Below the pieces are notes generated by a model that had not been told where the DNA came from, ran no database searches, and was given only the letters and a program-made list of their open reading frames with translations. Below are positions 53,165 through 62,019 of a stretch of DNA of 64,000 nt, piece after piece. Where the stretch lies: NCBI GenBank assembly GCA_041821265.1, contig JBGUEQ010000004.1, positions 1-64,000 of the forward strand. Direction: 5' to 3'. Each line of letters starts with the position of its first letter. The stretch's first letter is position 1. The stretch is from Lachnotalea sp041821265. Lineage in GTDB: Bacteria > Bacillota > Clostridia > Lachnospirales > Lachnospiraceae. The translations under genes and the position numbers were made by a program.

Positions 53165-54199
53165 CTAATTCATTATCATTTTGTAACATCTTCTAACATC
53201 TTTATCCTTATATAATTTCCATAAAATCAACACTACTGTCGCTAATCTTATGCCACCTCTCATATAAATATCACCTTCCAAAATACTATTTTCAAAATCC
53301 GGGATGAAATGAGCATTCCTCTTATAAACTGGCATTAAGATCCCTAATATTCCTAATATTTGTCCAGTCATGGCAGGATCACCCGTTCCAAATTTTAAAT
53401 TAAGTTTATATTTTTTAGGTTTAAAATGTTTGAGAGCTACTATGAGTTGATCTTTAGCTACCACAAAAGCCTTTTTATTTCTTTCATCCTGCACCAATGA
53501 TTTGATATCATCAAACTTATCTTTTCCATTTTTACATACAGAAATAAATCTTTTTATTAAGTTTTTGATTTTTTGGATAAAATCTTTTACTTTAGTCCTT
53601 ATTACTCTTACCCATTTTTTAATATTAAACTTATGCTTCTTTTTATTTTTTTTCAAGTTTTCTTCTTGCGCAATTTTAAATGATTGTGAATCATCCTTAT
53701 TTTCACCTAAATCTTGTTGCGTTTTTTCAAACTCATCTACTTCCAACTTTGACTTTGTTGCATTCTCTTTTGGTTGATTCTCTTTTGATTGATTCTCTTT
53801 TGATTGATTCTGTTCTAATACATCCAGTTGATTTGATTTTTCTTTTGCGGTTCTAGATAATTGCTTTGTTTTAATATTCTTAGATTTCTTATTTTTATTC
53901 TTTTTAAAATTAAATATACCTTTAAATCTATTAATAGACGCTTTCCATTTATCAAAAGAAACCCCCAAAATTCTAAGTTTATAACTTGCGCCCTTCGCAT
54001 CATAATAGAAGCTAAAATGAACGATATGAAACAACCATGAAGCACTGGCCTTTGCATAAACGTCTGTTTTCTTTCTAGCGGATGCTTTATATCTAATTGG
54101 CACAAACAATACAAGTATTAAAAGTAAAAGCAATACAAGCAATACGGCTAATATTACTATTCCAGCTACCTTTAGTATAACCAATAATACATGCAGCAT
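53165..54199 (-). CDS. ytfI: DUF2953 membrane protein (YtfI-like)
   Basis: 344 aa. One long N-terminal membrane helix (about 6-32), DUF2953 core (VPIRYKASARKKTDVYAKASASWLFHIVHFSFYYD; C-terminal FGTGDPAMTGQILGILGILMPVYKRNAHFIPDFENSIL region), interrupted by a Lys/Gln/Asn-rich insert (about 95-200) with three tandem copies of a 5-residue unit (NQSKE). Partner of ytfJ in many spore formers; role unknown. ATG at 54199 follows AGGAGTGGAAT. Confidence 0.85.
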   Translation of the reverse strand: MLHVLLVILKVAGIVILAVLLVLLLLLILVLFVPIRYKASARKKTDVYAKASASWLFHIVHFSFYYDAKGASYKLRILGVSFDKWKASINRFKGIFNFKKNKNKKSKNIKTKQLSRTAKEKSNQLDVLEQNQSKENQSKENQPKENATKSKLEVDEFEKTQQDLGENKDDSQSFKIAQEENLKKNKKKHKFNIKKWVRVIRTKVKDFIQKIKNLIKRFISVCKNGKDKFDDIKSLVQDERNKKAFVVAKDQLIVALKHFKPKKYKLNLKFGTGDPAMTGQILGILGILMPVYKRNAHFIPDFENSILEGDIYMRGGIRLATVVLILWKLYKDKDVRRCYKMIMN

Positions 54200-54214
54200 A
54201 TTCCACTCCTACCG

Positions 54215-54523
54215 TTAGTTTGTTAAATATTGTCTAATATCAAAGCTGCCTGTCTCATTATAGAGTTCTTCGATAATCTGAGTAGTCACTTCAATCGCCT
54301 CGTCATATCCACAAGCAATTCCCACAATAAAAATATTTTCTTTTTTATAATACGGTTGCAAAAGTATGGATGAATCAAAAATATCAAGAAGGTTCTCCTT
54401 ATTGGAAGATAATGTAATTAAATATACTCCTACTTGTCCAGCTCTATGTTTAACCTTCCAAACAATTTTATATCTTCTATCTCTTACTGTTTTTCCAATA
54501 TACAAATTACGATACCATCTCAC
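54215..54523 (-). CDS. conserved small protein of the ytfJ locus
   Basis: 102 aa, not named. Begins MRWYRNLYIGKTV and contains VGVYLITLSSNKENLLDIFDSSIL and GIACGYDEAIEVTTQII, an alpha/beta pattern without membrane segments. GTG at 54523 follows GAGGGAATAATT. Lies 15 nt before the DUF2953 gene; probably the first gene of a three-gene operon with ytfI and ytfJ, so perhaps sporulation-related. Confidence 0.75.
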   Translation of the reverse strand: MRWYRNLYIGKTVRDRRYKIVWKVKHRAGQVGVYLITLSSNKENLLDIFDSSILLQPYYKKENIFIVGIACGYDEAIEVTTQIIEELYNETGSFDIRQYLTN

Positions 54524-54646
54524 AATTATTCCCTCACAGCTCTTACTTCAATATTATAAAGCAACCTATACATAACATATATTACCACAATTATAATTAT
54601 TTTAACAATGTTTTTTTTAATCATACTTTGTTTAACTGTAATAGTT

Positions 54647-54673
54647 GTTACTGTTCACTCCGTTCACAGTAAC
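54647..54673. repeat. short palindrome (TTACTGTTCACTCCGTTCACAGTAA)
   Basis: 27 bp with arms GTTACTGT/ACAGTAAC and core TCACTCCGTTC. Same family as 6183-6209; arms shared with 52655-52709. Confidence 0.65.
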
Positions 54674-54684
54674 GTATGAATGGT

Positions 54685-54748
54685 ATGTTAGTATAATATA
54701 GGCTAAATAGTATGCAAGCCTACTAATTAGCCTATACTATACTAACAT
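54685..54748. repeat. 22-bp inverted repeat upstream of citrate synthase
   Basis: Arms 54685-54706 and 54727-54748 (begin ATGTTAGTATA, end TATACTAACAT), one mismatch, 20-nt loop. Lies in a divergent intergenic region of about 325 bp (54524-54848), so it is not a terminator. May be a small mobile repeat or a regulatory structure. Confidence 0.65.
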
Positions 54749-54765
54749 TTGTAATAATAATGTTC

Positions 54766-54795
54766 TTGTAAAAATGCATATGCATATGCTATCAT
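54766..54795 (+). promoter_or_regulatory. candidate citrate synthase promoter with palindromic spacer
   Basis: TTGTAA (54766-54771), 18-nt spacer, TATCAT (54790-54795). The spacer contains GCATATGCATATGC, two overlapping GCATATGC palindromes that could be an operator. Confidence 0.5.
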
Positions 54796-54848
54796 TATTA
54801 AGTGTATTTATGCAACTATTAAAAAGAACAAAGGGGGAATTAAACCAT

Positions 54849-56213
54849 ATGAATTCAAACAGTTTATCAGAAGTAACAGACAAAATAGTTGAATTATCTA
54901 AACTTTGTACTGTAACAAGTCAAATCGATCCAAACCTATATACGAAATATGAAGTAAAAAGAGGTCTGCGCGATATAAACGGCAAGGGTGTTTTAGCCGG
55001 ATTAACCGATATTGCCGAAGTAAAATCCTATACCATCGAAGACCATGAACTTGTTCCATGTGATGGAAAATTATACTATAGAGGAATTGATGTAGAAAAT
55101 ATTGTTGATGGATTTATTGAAGATGATCGCTTTGGTTTTGAGGAAGTTACCTATCTTCTTTTATTTGGACTGTTACCTACTAAAAAACAATTGATTGAAT
55201 TTACTACTCTTCTTTCAAACTATAGAACTCTTCCACCTAGCTTTGTAAGAGATATTATTATGAAGGCTCCTAGTACTGATATGATGAACGCTCTTGCTAG
55301 AAGTGTCCTTACACTATATGCTTACGATGATAATGCCGATGACACTTCTTTACCAAATGTCTTACGTCAGTGCTTACAATTAATTAGCCGATTTCCACTT
55401 TTATCGGTATATGGATACCAAGCCTATAGTCATTACCACGACGGCAATAGCTTATATATTCACTCACCACAACCGGAATTATCCACTGCCGAGAATTTAT
55501 TATATGTATTACGTCCAGATAGTAAATATACTCCTCTTGAAGCTAAAATATTAGATATTGCATTAGTTCTTCATGCAGAGCACGGTGGCGGAAATAATTC
55601 CACTTTTACCACTCACGTAGTAAGTTCAACTGGTACCGATACTTATTCTGCCATTGCAGCTTCTCTGGGCTCATTAAAAGGACCTCGCCACGGCGGTGCT
55701 AATATTAAAGTAATTAAAATGTTTGAAGATATGAAAACCAAAGTGAAAGATTGGGCTGATGAAGAAGAAATTTCTAATTATTTGGCCGCTCTATTGCACA
55801 AAGAGGCCTTTGATAAATCTGGCTTAATTTATGGTATTGGACATGCCGTATACTCCTTGTCTGACCCACGTGCCAATATTTTCAAAGGATATGTTGAACG
55901 GTTGGCTAATGAAAAAGGTCAAAACGATGAATTTAAACTTTATTCTTTAGTAGAACATCTTGCACCTGATGTAATAGCAAAAGAACGCCAAATGTATAAA
56001 GGCGTAAGTGCAAATGTAGATTTTTATAGTGGATTTGTATACAGCATGTTGGATTTACCACTTGAATTATATACTCCTATCTTTGCAATTGCTAGAATTA
56101 GCGGATGGAGTGCTCATCGAATGGAAGAGTTAATTAATAATGGTAAAATTATGCGGCCTGCTTATAAAAGTATTGCTGGTCATAGACCTTATCAACCACT
56201 TATGGATCGTTAG
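54849..56213 (+). CDS. gltA: citrate synthase
   Basis: 454 aa. Condenses acetyl-CoA and oxaloacetate. Active-site histidines in LHAEHGGGNNSTF and YGIGHAVYSLSDPRA, aspartate in NVDFYSGFVY; GPRHGGANIKV is the family signature. N-terminal extension of about 60 aa compared with short forms, as in other Lachnospiraceae. ATG at 54849 follows AAAGGGGG. A lone plus-strand gene: in an anaerobe it likely feeds glutamate synthesis. No aconitase or isocitrate dehydrogenase gene is adjacent. Confidence 0.94.
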   Translation: MNSNSLSEVTDKIVELSKLCTVTSQIDPNLYTKYEVKRGLRDINGKGVLAGLTDIAEVKSYTIEDHELVPCDGKLYYRGIDVENIVDGFIEDDRFGFEEVTYLLLFGLLPTKKQLIEFTTLLSNYRTLPPSFVRDIIMKAPSTDMMNALARSVLTLYAYDDNADDTSLPNVLRQCLQLISRFPLLSVYGYQAYSHYHDGNSLYIHSPQPELSTAENLLYVLRPDSKYTPLEAKILDIALVLHAEHGGGNNSTFTTHVVSSTGTDTYSAIAASLGSLKGPRHGGANIKVIKMFEDMKTKVKDWADEEEISNYLAALLHKEAFDKSGLIYGIGHAVYSLSDPRANIFKGYVERLANEKGQNDEFKLYSLVEHLAPDVIAKERQMYKGVSANVDFYSGFVYSMLDLPLELYTPIFAIARISGWSAHRMEELINNGKIMRPAYKSIAGHRPYQPLMDR

Positions 56214-56233
56214 ACTAACTTTCTCATTCACAT

Positions 56234-56278
56234 AAAAAATAGTAGCAATGCATACAAATGCATCGCTACTATTTTATT
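56234..56278. terminator. bidirectional terminator after citrate synthase
   Basis: Arms AAAATAGTAGC.ATGCAT and ATGCAT.GCTACTATTTT with a short loop, T-run on both strands. Confidence 0.88.
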
Positions 56279-56316
56279 TAAACAACTAACTTACTATCAT
56301 TTCTATTCATTAATAA

Positions 56317-57144
56317 TTAAAGTTTACTACCTATATCTTCTAATATTTTTGACGTATTATGAATTTCTGTAATAGACGCTGCTATTTCTTCTAACGCAGC
56401 AGATTGACTTTGCGAAATTTCATTAAACTGAACTATTTTCCCATTAATGCTACGCGTAGTCTCTGTAACGTTATTGATAACAGTACCTATCTTCTTCATT
56501 GATTCACTTGATGAATTAGATAGATTTCTAATTTCCTGTGCTACAATATTAAACCCTCGTCCATTTTCTCCAGCTCTTGCTGCTTCGATAGCAGCGTTTA
56601 ATCCCAGAAGATTTGTTTGAGATGCAATTGAATCAACCACTTTTACAACGCTCTTAATTTGTTCTACTTGTTCGTTTGTTTTGTTACTTTCATTCAACAA
56701 AGCTTCATTCATTGATGCAATTTCTTGAACTCCATCCGCAATTTGATTAATTACAATTGAAATTTCATTCAGTGCACTTACCATTTCTTTCGTGGTCTCT
56801 GTTAATGTATTCTTCTTTGTTATGCTTTTACCAAAAACAACAACACCTGCTACGCTATTACCTTCTTTTATCGGTATTGCATATGATTTAAATGGTATTC
56901 CATATACATGTGCCGGCACTTCCTTAATAACTGTTTTTCCAGTATCAAGGGCCTCTCTTATAGCACCACCAGAGGCTACCGGATCTCCCGGCTTTGTTTT
57001 CAAATCTAACTCTTTACAATAACTTGAGTATATAAATTTTTCTTTATCCGTTAATGCTAGTGAAACTTCATCCTCAAAAAGTACTTTAAAATATGGTAAA
57101 ACAACTTTTAACGAATCCATTAACTCTTGTTCTATATTCCTCAT
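56317..57144 (-). CDS. soluble methyl-accepting chemotaxis protein
   Basis: 275 aa, no membrane helices. N-terminal PAS/GAF-like sensor (about 1-110; KPGDPVASGGAIREALDTGKTVIKEVPAHVYGIPFK), then a short MCP signalling domain with the classic hairpin tip SQTNLLGLNAAIEAARAGENGRGF and VAQEIRNLS. The signal sensed is unknown. ATG at 57144 follows AAGAGGAAT. Short coiled coil (about 150 aa) resembles YfmS-type receptors. Confidence 0.88.
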   Translation of the reverse strand: MRNIEQELMDSLKVVLPYFKVLFEDEVSLALTDKEKFIYSSYCKELDLKTKPGDPVASGGAIREALDTGKTVIKEVPAHVYGIPFKSYAIPIKEGNSVAGVVVFGKSITKKNTLTETTKEMVSALNEISIVINQIADGVQEIASMNEALLNESNKTNEQVEQIKSVVKVVDSIASQTNLLGLNAAIEAARAGENGRGFNIVAQEIRNLSNSSSESMKKIGTVINNVTETTRSINGKIVQFNEISQSQSAALEEIAASITEIHNTSKILEDIGSKL

Positions 57145-57226
57145 ATTAATTCCTCTTCCTAGCAACTTATTAGCACATAATTACCTTTCTACTTTTCTTC
57201 TTACTGTTCTATATGTTACTTTAGTG

Positions 57227-57250
57227 TAACTATGAAGCAACTGAATAATT
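57227..57250 (-). repeat. solo end hairpin of the MITE-like repeat (fragment E)
   Basis: Minus strand reads AATTATTCAGTTGCTTCATAGTTA, matching the first 25 bp of copies B and C (TAACTATTCAGTACCTTCATAGTTA) with three changes. No further part of the element present. Confidence 0.5.
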
Positions 57251-57273
57251 GCACTTTAATAATATTTATAATC

Positions 57274-57621
57274 CTAAAATGACAAATAAGTTTTGGTTGC
57301 TCTAGCAGAAATAAAAGCAAACCAAATTACCATAACAAAAAACAGACCAAATGCTATCCCCTGTATCATACCCAATGATGTAAAATACGTGCTATAAACT
57401 CCAATCCCACCATAAACAATAGTACATATAGCAAAAGCAATTACCTTCATATACATATACTTAATGTATCCCGATACATCCTTGCTTCTCTCCAAATCGA
57501 TATTTTTACTAACCAACCAGCCAACTTTCAATTCGCCTTTTGTTTTCATTAAATATGCAGAATATAACATATAAACTCCACAGGCCAAAATTATTCCATC
57601 AATCCATCCGCCAAATCCCAT
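57274..57621 (-). CDS. hypothetical membrane protein
   Basis: 115 aa, three predicted membrane helices (about 8-24, 58-78, 85-105). Contains the polar loop MKTKGELKVGWLVSKNIDLERSKDVSGYIKYM. Not recognised; similar small proteins occur in clostridia. ATG at 57621 follows AGGAGGAAAATA. Confidence 0.75.
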   Translation of the reverse strand: MGFGGWIDGIILACGVYMLYSAYLMKTKGELKVGWLVSKNIDLERSKDVSGYIKYMYMKVIAFAICTIVYGGIGVYSTYFTSLGMIQGIAFGLFFVMVIWFAFISARATKTYLSF

Positions 57622-57767
57622 TATTTTCCTCCTATACGATATTTAACTATATAAATGAATTATACCTATTTTTATAAATATTTACAATAGAATAGTAATA
57701 ATTTTTAACTTCTTAACAATTTTTTTATTATTTTTGATTTATTTAATACTTTTATTAAGCAATTACA

Positions 57768-57796
57768 TTGAAACATTTTTATTTTTGATGTAAAAT
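57768..57796 (+). promoter_or_regulatory. promoter of the CheY/CheX-like pair
   Basis: TTGAAA (57768-57773), 17-nt spacer, TAAAAT (57791-57796), 36 nt upstream of the response regulator. No flagellar sigma-D (GCCGATAA) motif seen. Confidence 0.55.
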
Positions 57797-57832
57797 AAAA
57801 ATGAAATATAATTTGAATTAGGAGGAATTGAT

Positions 57833-58219
57833 ATGAATTTAAGAGGTTTAAATGTATTAATATGTGATGATTCCATCTTATTCAGGAAACAAATGAAAGA
57901 TTTTTTTATTGCAAAAAAATGTACTTCAATCATAGAAGTATCAAATGGACAAGAAGCAATTGATGCATATAAAGAGCATCAACCTGACCTTGTTTTTCTT
58001 GACATTATTATGCCCCTAAAAACAGGGATTGAAGCTATAAATGAAATTATGCAATATGATCCTAACGCCTATGTAGTTATGTTTTCTTCCGTTGGTACTC
58101 AGGATTATCTTAAAGATGCAATTTTTGCTGGAGCTCATGATTTTCTTCAAAAGCCTTTTGATTCATTGATTGTAGATGCTATCATTGAAAAATATTTTTC
58201 TTATAAAGGAGGCAATTAA
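57833..58219 (+). CDS. CheY-like response regulator
   Basis: 128-aa stand-alone receiver. Acidic pair Asp12-Asp13, phospho-acceptor Asp57 (FLDIIMP), Ser85/86 switch, Lys107 (LQKPF). No output domain. ATG at 57833 follows AGGAGGAATTG. Its stop overlaps the next start by 1 nt (TAATG), so the two proteins should be made together and probably interact. Confidence 0.93.
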   Translation: MNLRGLNVLICDDSILFRKQMKDFFIAKKCTSIIEVSNGQEAIDAYKEHQPDLVFLDIIMPLKTGIEAINEIMQYDPNAYVVMFSSVGTQDYLKDAIFAGAHDFLQKPFDSLIVDAIIEKYFSYKGGN

Positions 58220-59106
58220 TGTATACGCAGTTTTTTGGTAATTATTTGCTTAACAAGCAACTTATTTCGCAAGAACAATTAATGGATGCGATCCAAGATA
58301 AGAAAAGTATTCATGTTAAATTAGGTGTCCTTGCAATTCATAGTGGCTTAATGACCTCTAAAGAAGTCAATCTTATTCACGAAAGACAAATGGATGTTGA
58401 TAAACTTTTCGGTGAACTAGCGATAGAGGCGGGATTCTTAACCAAATTTCAGTTAGATATGCTTTTAGGTACACAAACACCTGATTATCTTTTGCTTAGT
58501 CAAGCTCTCGTAGATAAGGGATATTTATCCATTGATGCATTCCAATCTTCCATGATAGAGTATCAATCTCATTATGAACTAACTGCATTAGATTTTGCCA
58601 ATGCGCAAAGCGCTACTGTCAAGACACTCATACGAGATTTTTTTGAATTTGATAATATTCCTGTTGATCTAACAGAAATGTTATATGGTTACATAACCTT
58701 ATTATTTAATAACATTATTCGTTTTGTTGGTGACGACTTTACTCCCTATCCAGTAGTAAAAATAGGAGCCTATCCGATTACCTGGTGTGTTTCCCAAAAA
58801 ATCAAAGGTGATTTTTCATTACATACTGCAATGGATATGGATGAAACTACACTAATATCCTTTGCTTCAAGATATGTAGGTGAAAATTACACCATTAATA
58901 ATGAATATGTTAAATCCTCGATGGAGGATTTTATCAATTTACATAATGGGTTATTTGCCGTTAATCTTTCTAATTCAAGTTCTAAAAAACTCAGCTTAGA
59001 ACCTCCCCGTACTGAAAATGATGTATTATTTGTACCAGAAGCACCTATTTTTTATATTCCGATACAGTTTTCTTTTGGCAGGGTCAATTTTATGTTTGTT
59101 ATATAA
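58219..59106 (+). CDS. CheX-like protein with N-terminal MshEN-like repeats
   Basis: 295 aa. Residues 1-125 hold four helical repeats of the type LGxxLxxxGxLxxxQLxxxL (for example FGELAIEAGFLTKFQLDMLL), resembling MshEN/T2SSE N-domains. Residues about 145-295 resemble CheX/CheC phosphatases: MLYGYITLLFNNIIRFVG, and SSMEDFINLHNGLFAVNLS (a D-xx-N variant of the ExxN motif). Likely controls the phosphorylation of the response regulator encoded just before it (1-nt overlap). MshEN domains can bind c-di-GMP, but the arginine of the RLG motif is absent, so binding is uncertain. Confidence 0.75.
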   Translation: MYTQFFGNYLLNKQLISQEQLMDAIQDKKSIHVKLGVLAIHSGLMTSKEVNLIHERQMDVDKLFGELAIEAGFLTKFQLDMLLGTQTPDYLLLSQALVDKGYLSIDAFQSSMIEYQSHYELTALDFANAQSATVKTLIRDFFEFDNIPVDLTEMLYGYITLLFNNIIRFVGDDFTPYPVVKIGAYPITWCVSQKIKGDFSLHTAMDMDETTLISFASRYVGENYTINNEYVKSSMEDFINLHNGLFAVNLSNSSSKKLSLEPPRTENDVLFVPEAPIFYIPIQFSFGRVNFMFVI

Positions 59107-59180
59107 TAAAACAATTAAGTTATCTAGGTTTGAATATTAATAACTCTATATTATTACTTTAAATCCTATTATAACGAAAG

Positions 59181-59215
59181 AAAAGAAAGCTCAAAATCTA
59201 GAGCTTTCTTTTTTT
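59181..59215. terminator. terminator after the CheX-like gene
   Basis: Arms AAAGAAAGCTC and GAGCTTTCTTT, 8-nt loop, followed by T7. The A-rich left flank lets it also serve thrC. Confidence 0.9.
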
Positions 59216-59237
59216 CATTATAACTAAATATTTTAAT

Positions 59238-60725
59238 CTAAATATTTAAAAAAATTTTTACTATTGTTTGCATTTCATCAACTTCACAAACCTTATCATG
59301 AAGTACTTTCGCGCTTCTAATATCTTCTATTGCTTGCGGTATTTCTACCCCTGATATCTTATTAAGTTCATCCACAAGTTCGAACTCAGACATTAAATCA
59401 TATTTTTTATCAATAGCACACATAACACTTCGTGTAAACTTATATGGACTTGCGGTTGATGCTATAATTGACTTTGTTTTATCCTTTGTGTCAGTTTTGT
59501 ACTTCTTGTATGTACAAGCTGCTACAGCAGTATGCGTGTCAATAATATAGTTTGTATCTTCATAAAGTTGCTTAATTGTATGATCTGTTTCTTCTTCACT
59601 GGAATAACCACCATAAAAACCAACAAGCTGAGCCTTCATATCTTCTGTAATATCATACTTACCTTCACTTGCTAAAGAAGACATTAATTCAAAATTCTTC
59701 TCAGCATTAGCACCTGCTATTTTGTATATTAATCTTTCAAGATTACTTGAAATTAAAATATCCATAGACGGTGAAGATGTTAATATAAATTCTCTATTAC
59801 GATTATATTCACCAGTTGCAAAAAAATCATAAAGTACTTTGTTATCATTCGATGCACAAATTAATTTATCAATTGGTAATCCCATACTTTTAGCATAATA
59901 AGCTGCTAAAATATTACCAAAATTACCCGTTGGAACAACAACATTAATTTTCTCTTCTTCACAAAGTTCTTCATTTGCTACTAGTTTTGCATATGCGTAC
60001 ACATAATATACGACCTGTGGCACTAATCTGCCAATGTTAATTGAATTAGCGGATGAAAATTGGTAACCAGCTTTGTTTAGTTCTTTTTGTAGTTCTTTAT
60101 CATTGAACATAGCTTTGACACCAGTCTGAGCATCATCAAAATTTCCGTTAATTCCAACCACAAATGTATTGTCACCACGTTGAGTGACCATTTGTTTTTC
60201 CTGAATTGGGCTTACGCCATCCTTAGGATAAAATACAATAATCTTAGTACCTGGTACATCCGCAAACCCTGCTAAAGCAGCTTTGCCTGTGTCACCTGAT
60301 GTAGCTGTTAATATTACTATTTCATTCTTAACATTATTCTTCTTTGCAGAAGTTGTAAGTAAATGAGGTAGGATTGATAACGCCATATCTTTAAACGCAA
60401 TAGTAGCCCCATGGAATAACTCCAAATAATACGCTCCGTCAGCCTTTACAATAGGTGCAATCTCTTCCGTATCAAACTTAGCATCATATGCCGCATTAAT
60501 ACATGATTTTAATTCGTCCTCTGTAAAGTCTGTAAAAAATAATTTCATAACTTCATAAGCAATTTCTTGATAAGTCATTTTCACTAATTTACTGATGCTT
60601 ATATCCAGCTTAGGTATACTAGTCGGTACAAATAAACCTCCATCAGTTGCTAGACCTTTTAGTATTGCCTTTGATGCTGTTACTGTTTCATTTTCACTTC
60701 TTGTACTTTTATAAAGTAAATCCAT
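59238..60725 (-). CDS. thrC: threonine synthase
   Basis: 495-aa PLP enzyme converting O-phosphohomoserine to threonine; long form with Thr_synth N-domain (MDLLYKSTRS, LATDGGLFVP). The PLP lysine is in ATIAFKDMAL, and ATSGDTGKAALAGF and IVPTGNFGNILAAYYAK-type VVPTGNFG follow. ATG at 60725 follows AAAGGAATG. Single gene with its own promoter; no adjacent hom or thrB. Confidence 0.95.
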   Translation of the reverse strand: MDLLYKSTRSENETVTASKAILKGLATDGGLFVPTSIPKLDISISKLVKMTYQEIAYEVMKLFFTDFTEDELKSCINAAYDAKFDTEEIAPIVKADGAYYLELFHGATIAFKDMALSILPHLLTTSAKKNNVKNEIVILTATSGDTGKAALAGFADVPGTKIIVFYPKDGVSPIQEKQMVTQRGDNTFVVGINGNFDDAQTGVKAMFNDKELQKELNKAGYQFSSANSINIGRLVPQVVYYVYAYAKLVANEELCEEEKINVVVPTGNFGNILAAYYAKSMGLPIDKLICASNDNKVLYDFFATGEYNRNREFILTSSPSMDILISSNLERLIYKIAGANAEKNFELMSSLASEGKYDITEDMKAQLVGFYGGYSSEEETDHTIKQLYEDTNYIIDTHTAVAACTYKKYKTDTKDKTKSIIASTASPYKFTRSVMCAIDKKYDLMSEFELVDELNKISGVEIPQAIEDIRSAKVLHDKVCEVDEMQTIVKIFLNI

Positions 60726-60784
60726 ATTATCATTCCTTTTCTATAATCTTCTACATATAGGTATAAAATTGTCCACTGCAAAAA

Positions 60785-60813
60785 ATTATAACATACCTTG
60801 TTTTACTCTACAA
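60785..60813 (-). promoter_or_regulatory. thrC promoter
   Basis: Minus strand: TTGTAG (60808-60813), 17-nt spacer, TATAAT (60785-60790), with TATG before the -10 (extended-type). About 60 nt upstream of the start; no T-box fits in the gap. Confidence 0.65.
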
Positions 60814-60842
60814 GTTAATTTTAATTATAATATCTTAATTTA

Positions 60843-61604
60843 CTACTTTAATGTGTAAAATTCATGACCTCCGTATACAAAAAGCCATTTTAGGTTCTTA
60901 TCAAACCAACTCATATTTGTTGGATCTGCCTTATCTCTGGCAGAGAAAAACAATGCGCCTTGGGAGTAATCTTCTCCCGCTAATATACAGTTTACAGCTT
61001 CTACTGTTTCATCCGTAATGGTGACACTTTCGTATCTTCCATCTGCCGTTGGTGAAAACTGTACATGCCCCTCCACTCTTTGAAATACTACCTCTTCAAC
61101 CGTGTTAGGAAAATCGCTATGCCTCACTCTGTTCATGATTACATTCCCAACTAATATTTTTCCTTTTAGATCTTCTCCGGTAGCTTCCGCCTCAACTATT
61201 CTTAATAACGCATCATAGTCGGTGATGGATAGCTCAATTATGGGCACTGTTTCACTCGTGTCTTCTTCCACATCTTCTTCATAGGACATAACTGGATAAG
61301 TTATATTCTGATTCTTCGAAAATTCATCTGAATCACCTACAAATGCTAACACAACTTCAATTCCGGCTTGTATTTTTGCTTCGGTGTCTGTCTCGTCCTC
61401 GTCAGAATTTTCCTCTGATGTCAATGCATTTCTTAAAGTCGTAGTATTGTTTTTACCACCACCACCAAAGCAAGTAGAATTAAATGCTACTACCGCAATT
61501 GCCACAGTTCCCACCATTACAACCGCACAGCTTCTATAATTTTTCTTAGTAACCTTAGTAAGCATTTCATACACTCCTCGAAGAAATGAACGTATTCCTA
61601 GCAT
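60843..61604 (-). CDS. SleB-like cell-wall hydrolase (Hydrolase_2)
   Basis: 253 aa. Membrane helix or signal anchor (about 26-43), Gly-rich and acidic linker (45-135), then the hydrolase domain (about 140-253) of spore cortex-lytic enzymes SleB/CwlJ. The catalytic glutamate is in LLRIVEAEATGED; VGNVIMNRVRHSDFP and GALFFSARDKADP follow. Lacks the SleB peptidoglycan-binding domain. ATG at 61604 follows GAGGAGTATGT. May act in vegetative wall turnover or spores; the promoter looks sigma-A. Confidence 0.88.
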   Translation of the reverse strand: MLGIRSFLRGVYEMLTKVTKKNYRSCAVVMVGTVAIAVVAFNSTCFGGGGKNNTTTLRNALTSEENSDEDETDTEAKIQAGIEVVLAFVGDSDEFSKNQNITYPVMSYEEDVEEDTSETVPIIELSITDYDALLRIVEAEATGEDLKGKILVGNVIMNRVRHSDFPNTVEEVVFQRVEGHVQFSPTADGRYESVTITDETVEAVNCILAGEDYSQGALFFSARDKADPTNMSWFDKNLKWLFVYGGHEFYTLK

Positions 61605-61656
61605 ACATACTCCTCTTTTCATAATTTTTTGATTTCAATGTCCGAACATGATTAGC

Positions 61657-61685
61657 ATTATATAAAAAACACCTTTTAGTGTCAA
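61657..61685 (-). promoter_or_regulatory. promoter of the SleB-like gene
   Basis: Minus strand: TTGACA (61680-61685), 17-nt spacer, TATAAT (61657-61662): perfect consensus. Argues for vegetative expression. Confidence 0.8.
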
Positions 61686-62019
61686 TAACAAATAATCATA
61701 TTTGGCACTTATGCAACTTAACTATAAATAAATTTCAAAAGTTTAGTAATATTAGATAAATTTTAGTATCATTTATTGTAAATATTTCCCATGTTTTAAC
61801 TGTAATATATTAAACCATATGTAAAAAGTTATTAACTATTTTTTACATATATTTTAACATTTATACTTAAACTCTCAAAAATAGCTTCCCAAAAAAAAAA
61901 AAAATCCATTTTTAAATATGTCTTGTCCCAATTTAAAAACAAATATGATATAATTATATTAACTAAGAAACTACTAAAAGTTACTAAATAACACTATTAT
62001 ATTTATTTTTGGAGGTTTT
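61686..62019. other. intergenic region upstream of the AP2-like gene
   Basis: Very AT-rich, no gene. Has a poly-A run (61894-61907), the hairpin-capable TGTAAAAAGTTAT..TTTTTACA segment (about 61820-61850) and an extended -10 TGATATAAT (61946-61954) that probably serves the downstream gene; no good -35. Confidence 0.45.

Noticed and set aside
61894..61907. Poly-A run as a phase-variation tract
   Set aside because: It is intergenic, not positioned between -35 and -10, and such runs are common in this AT-rich genome.
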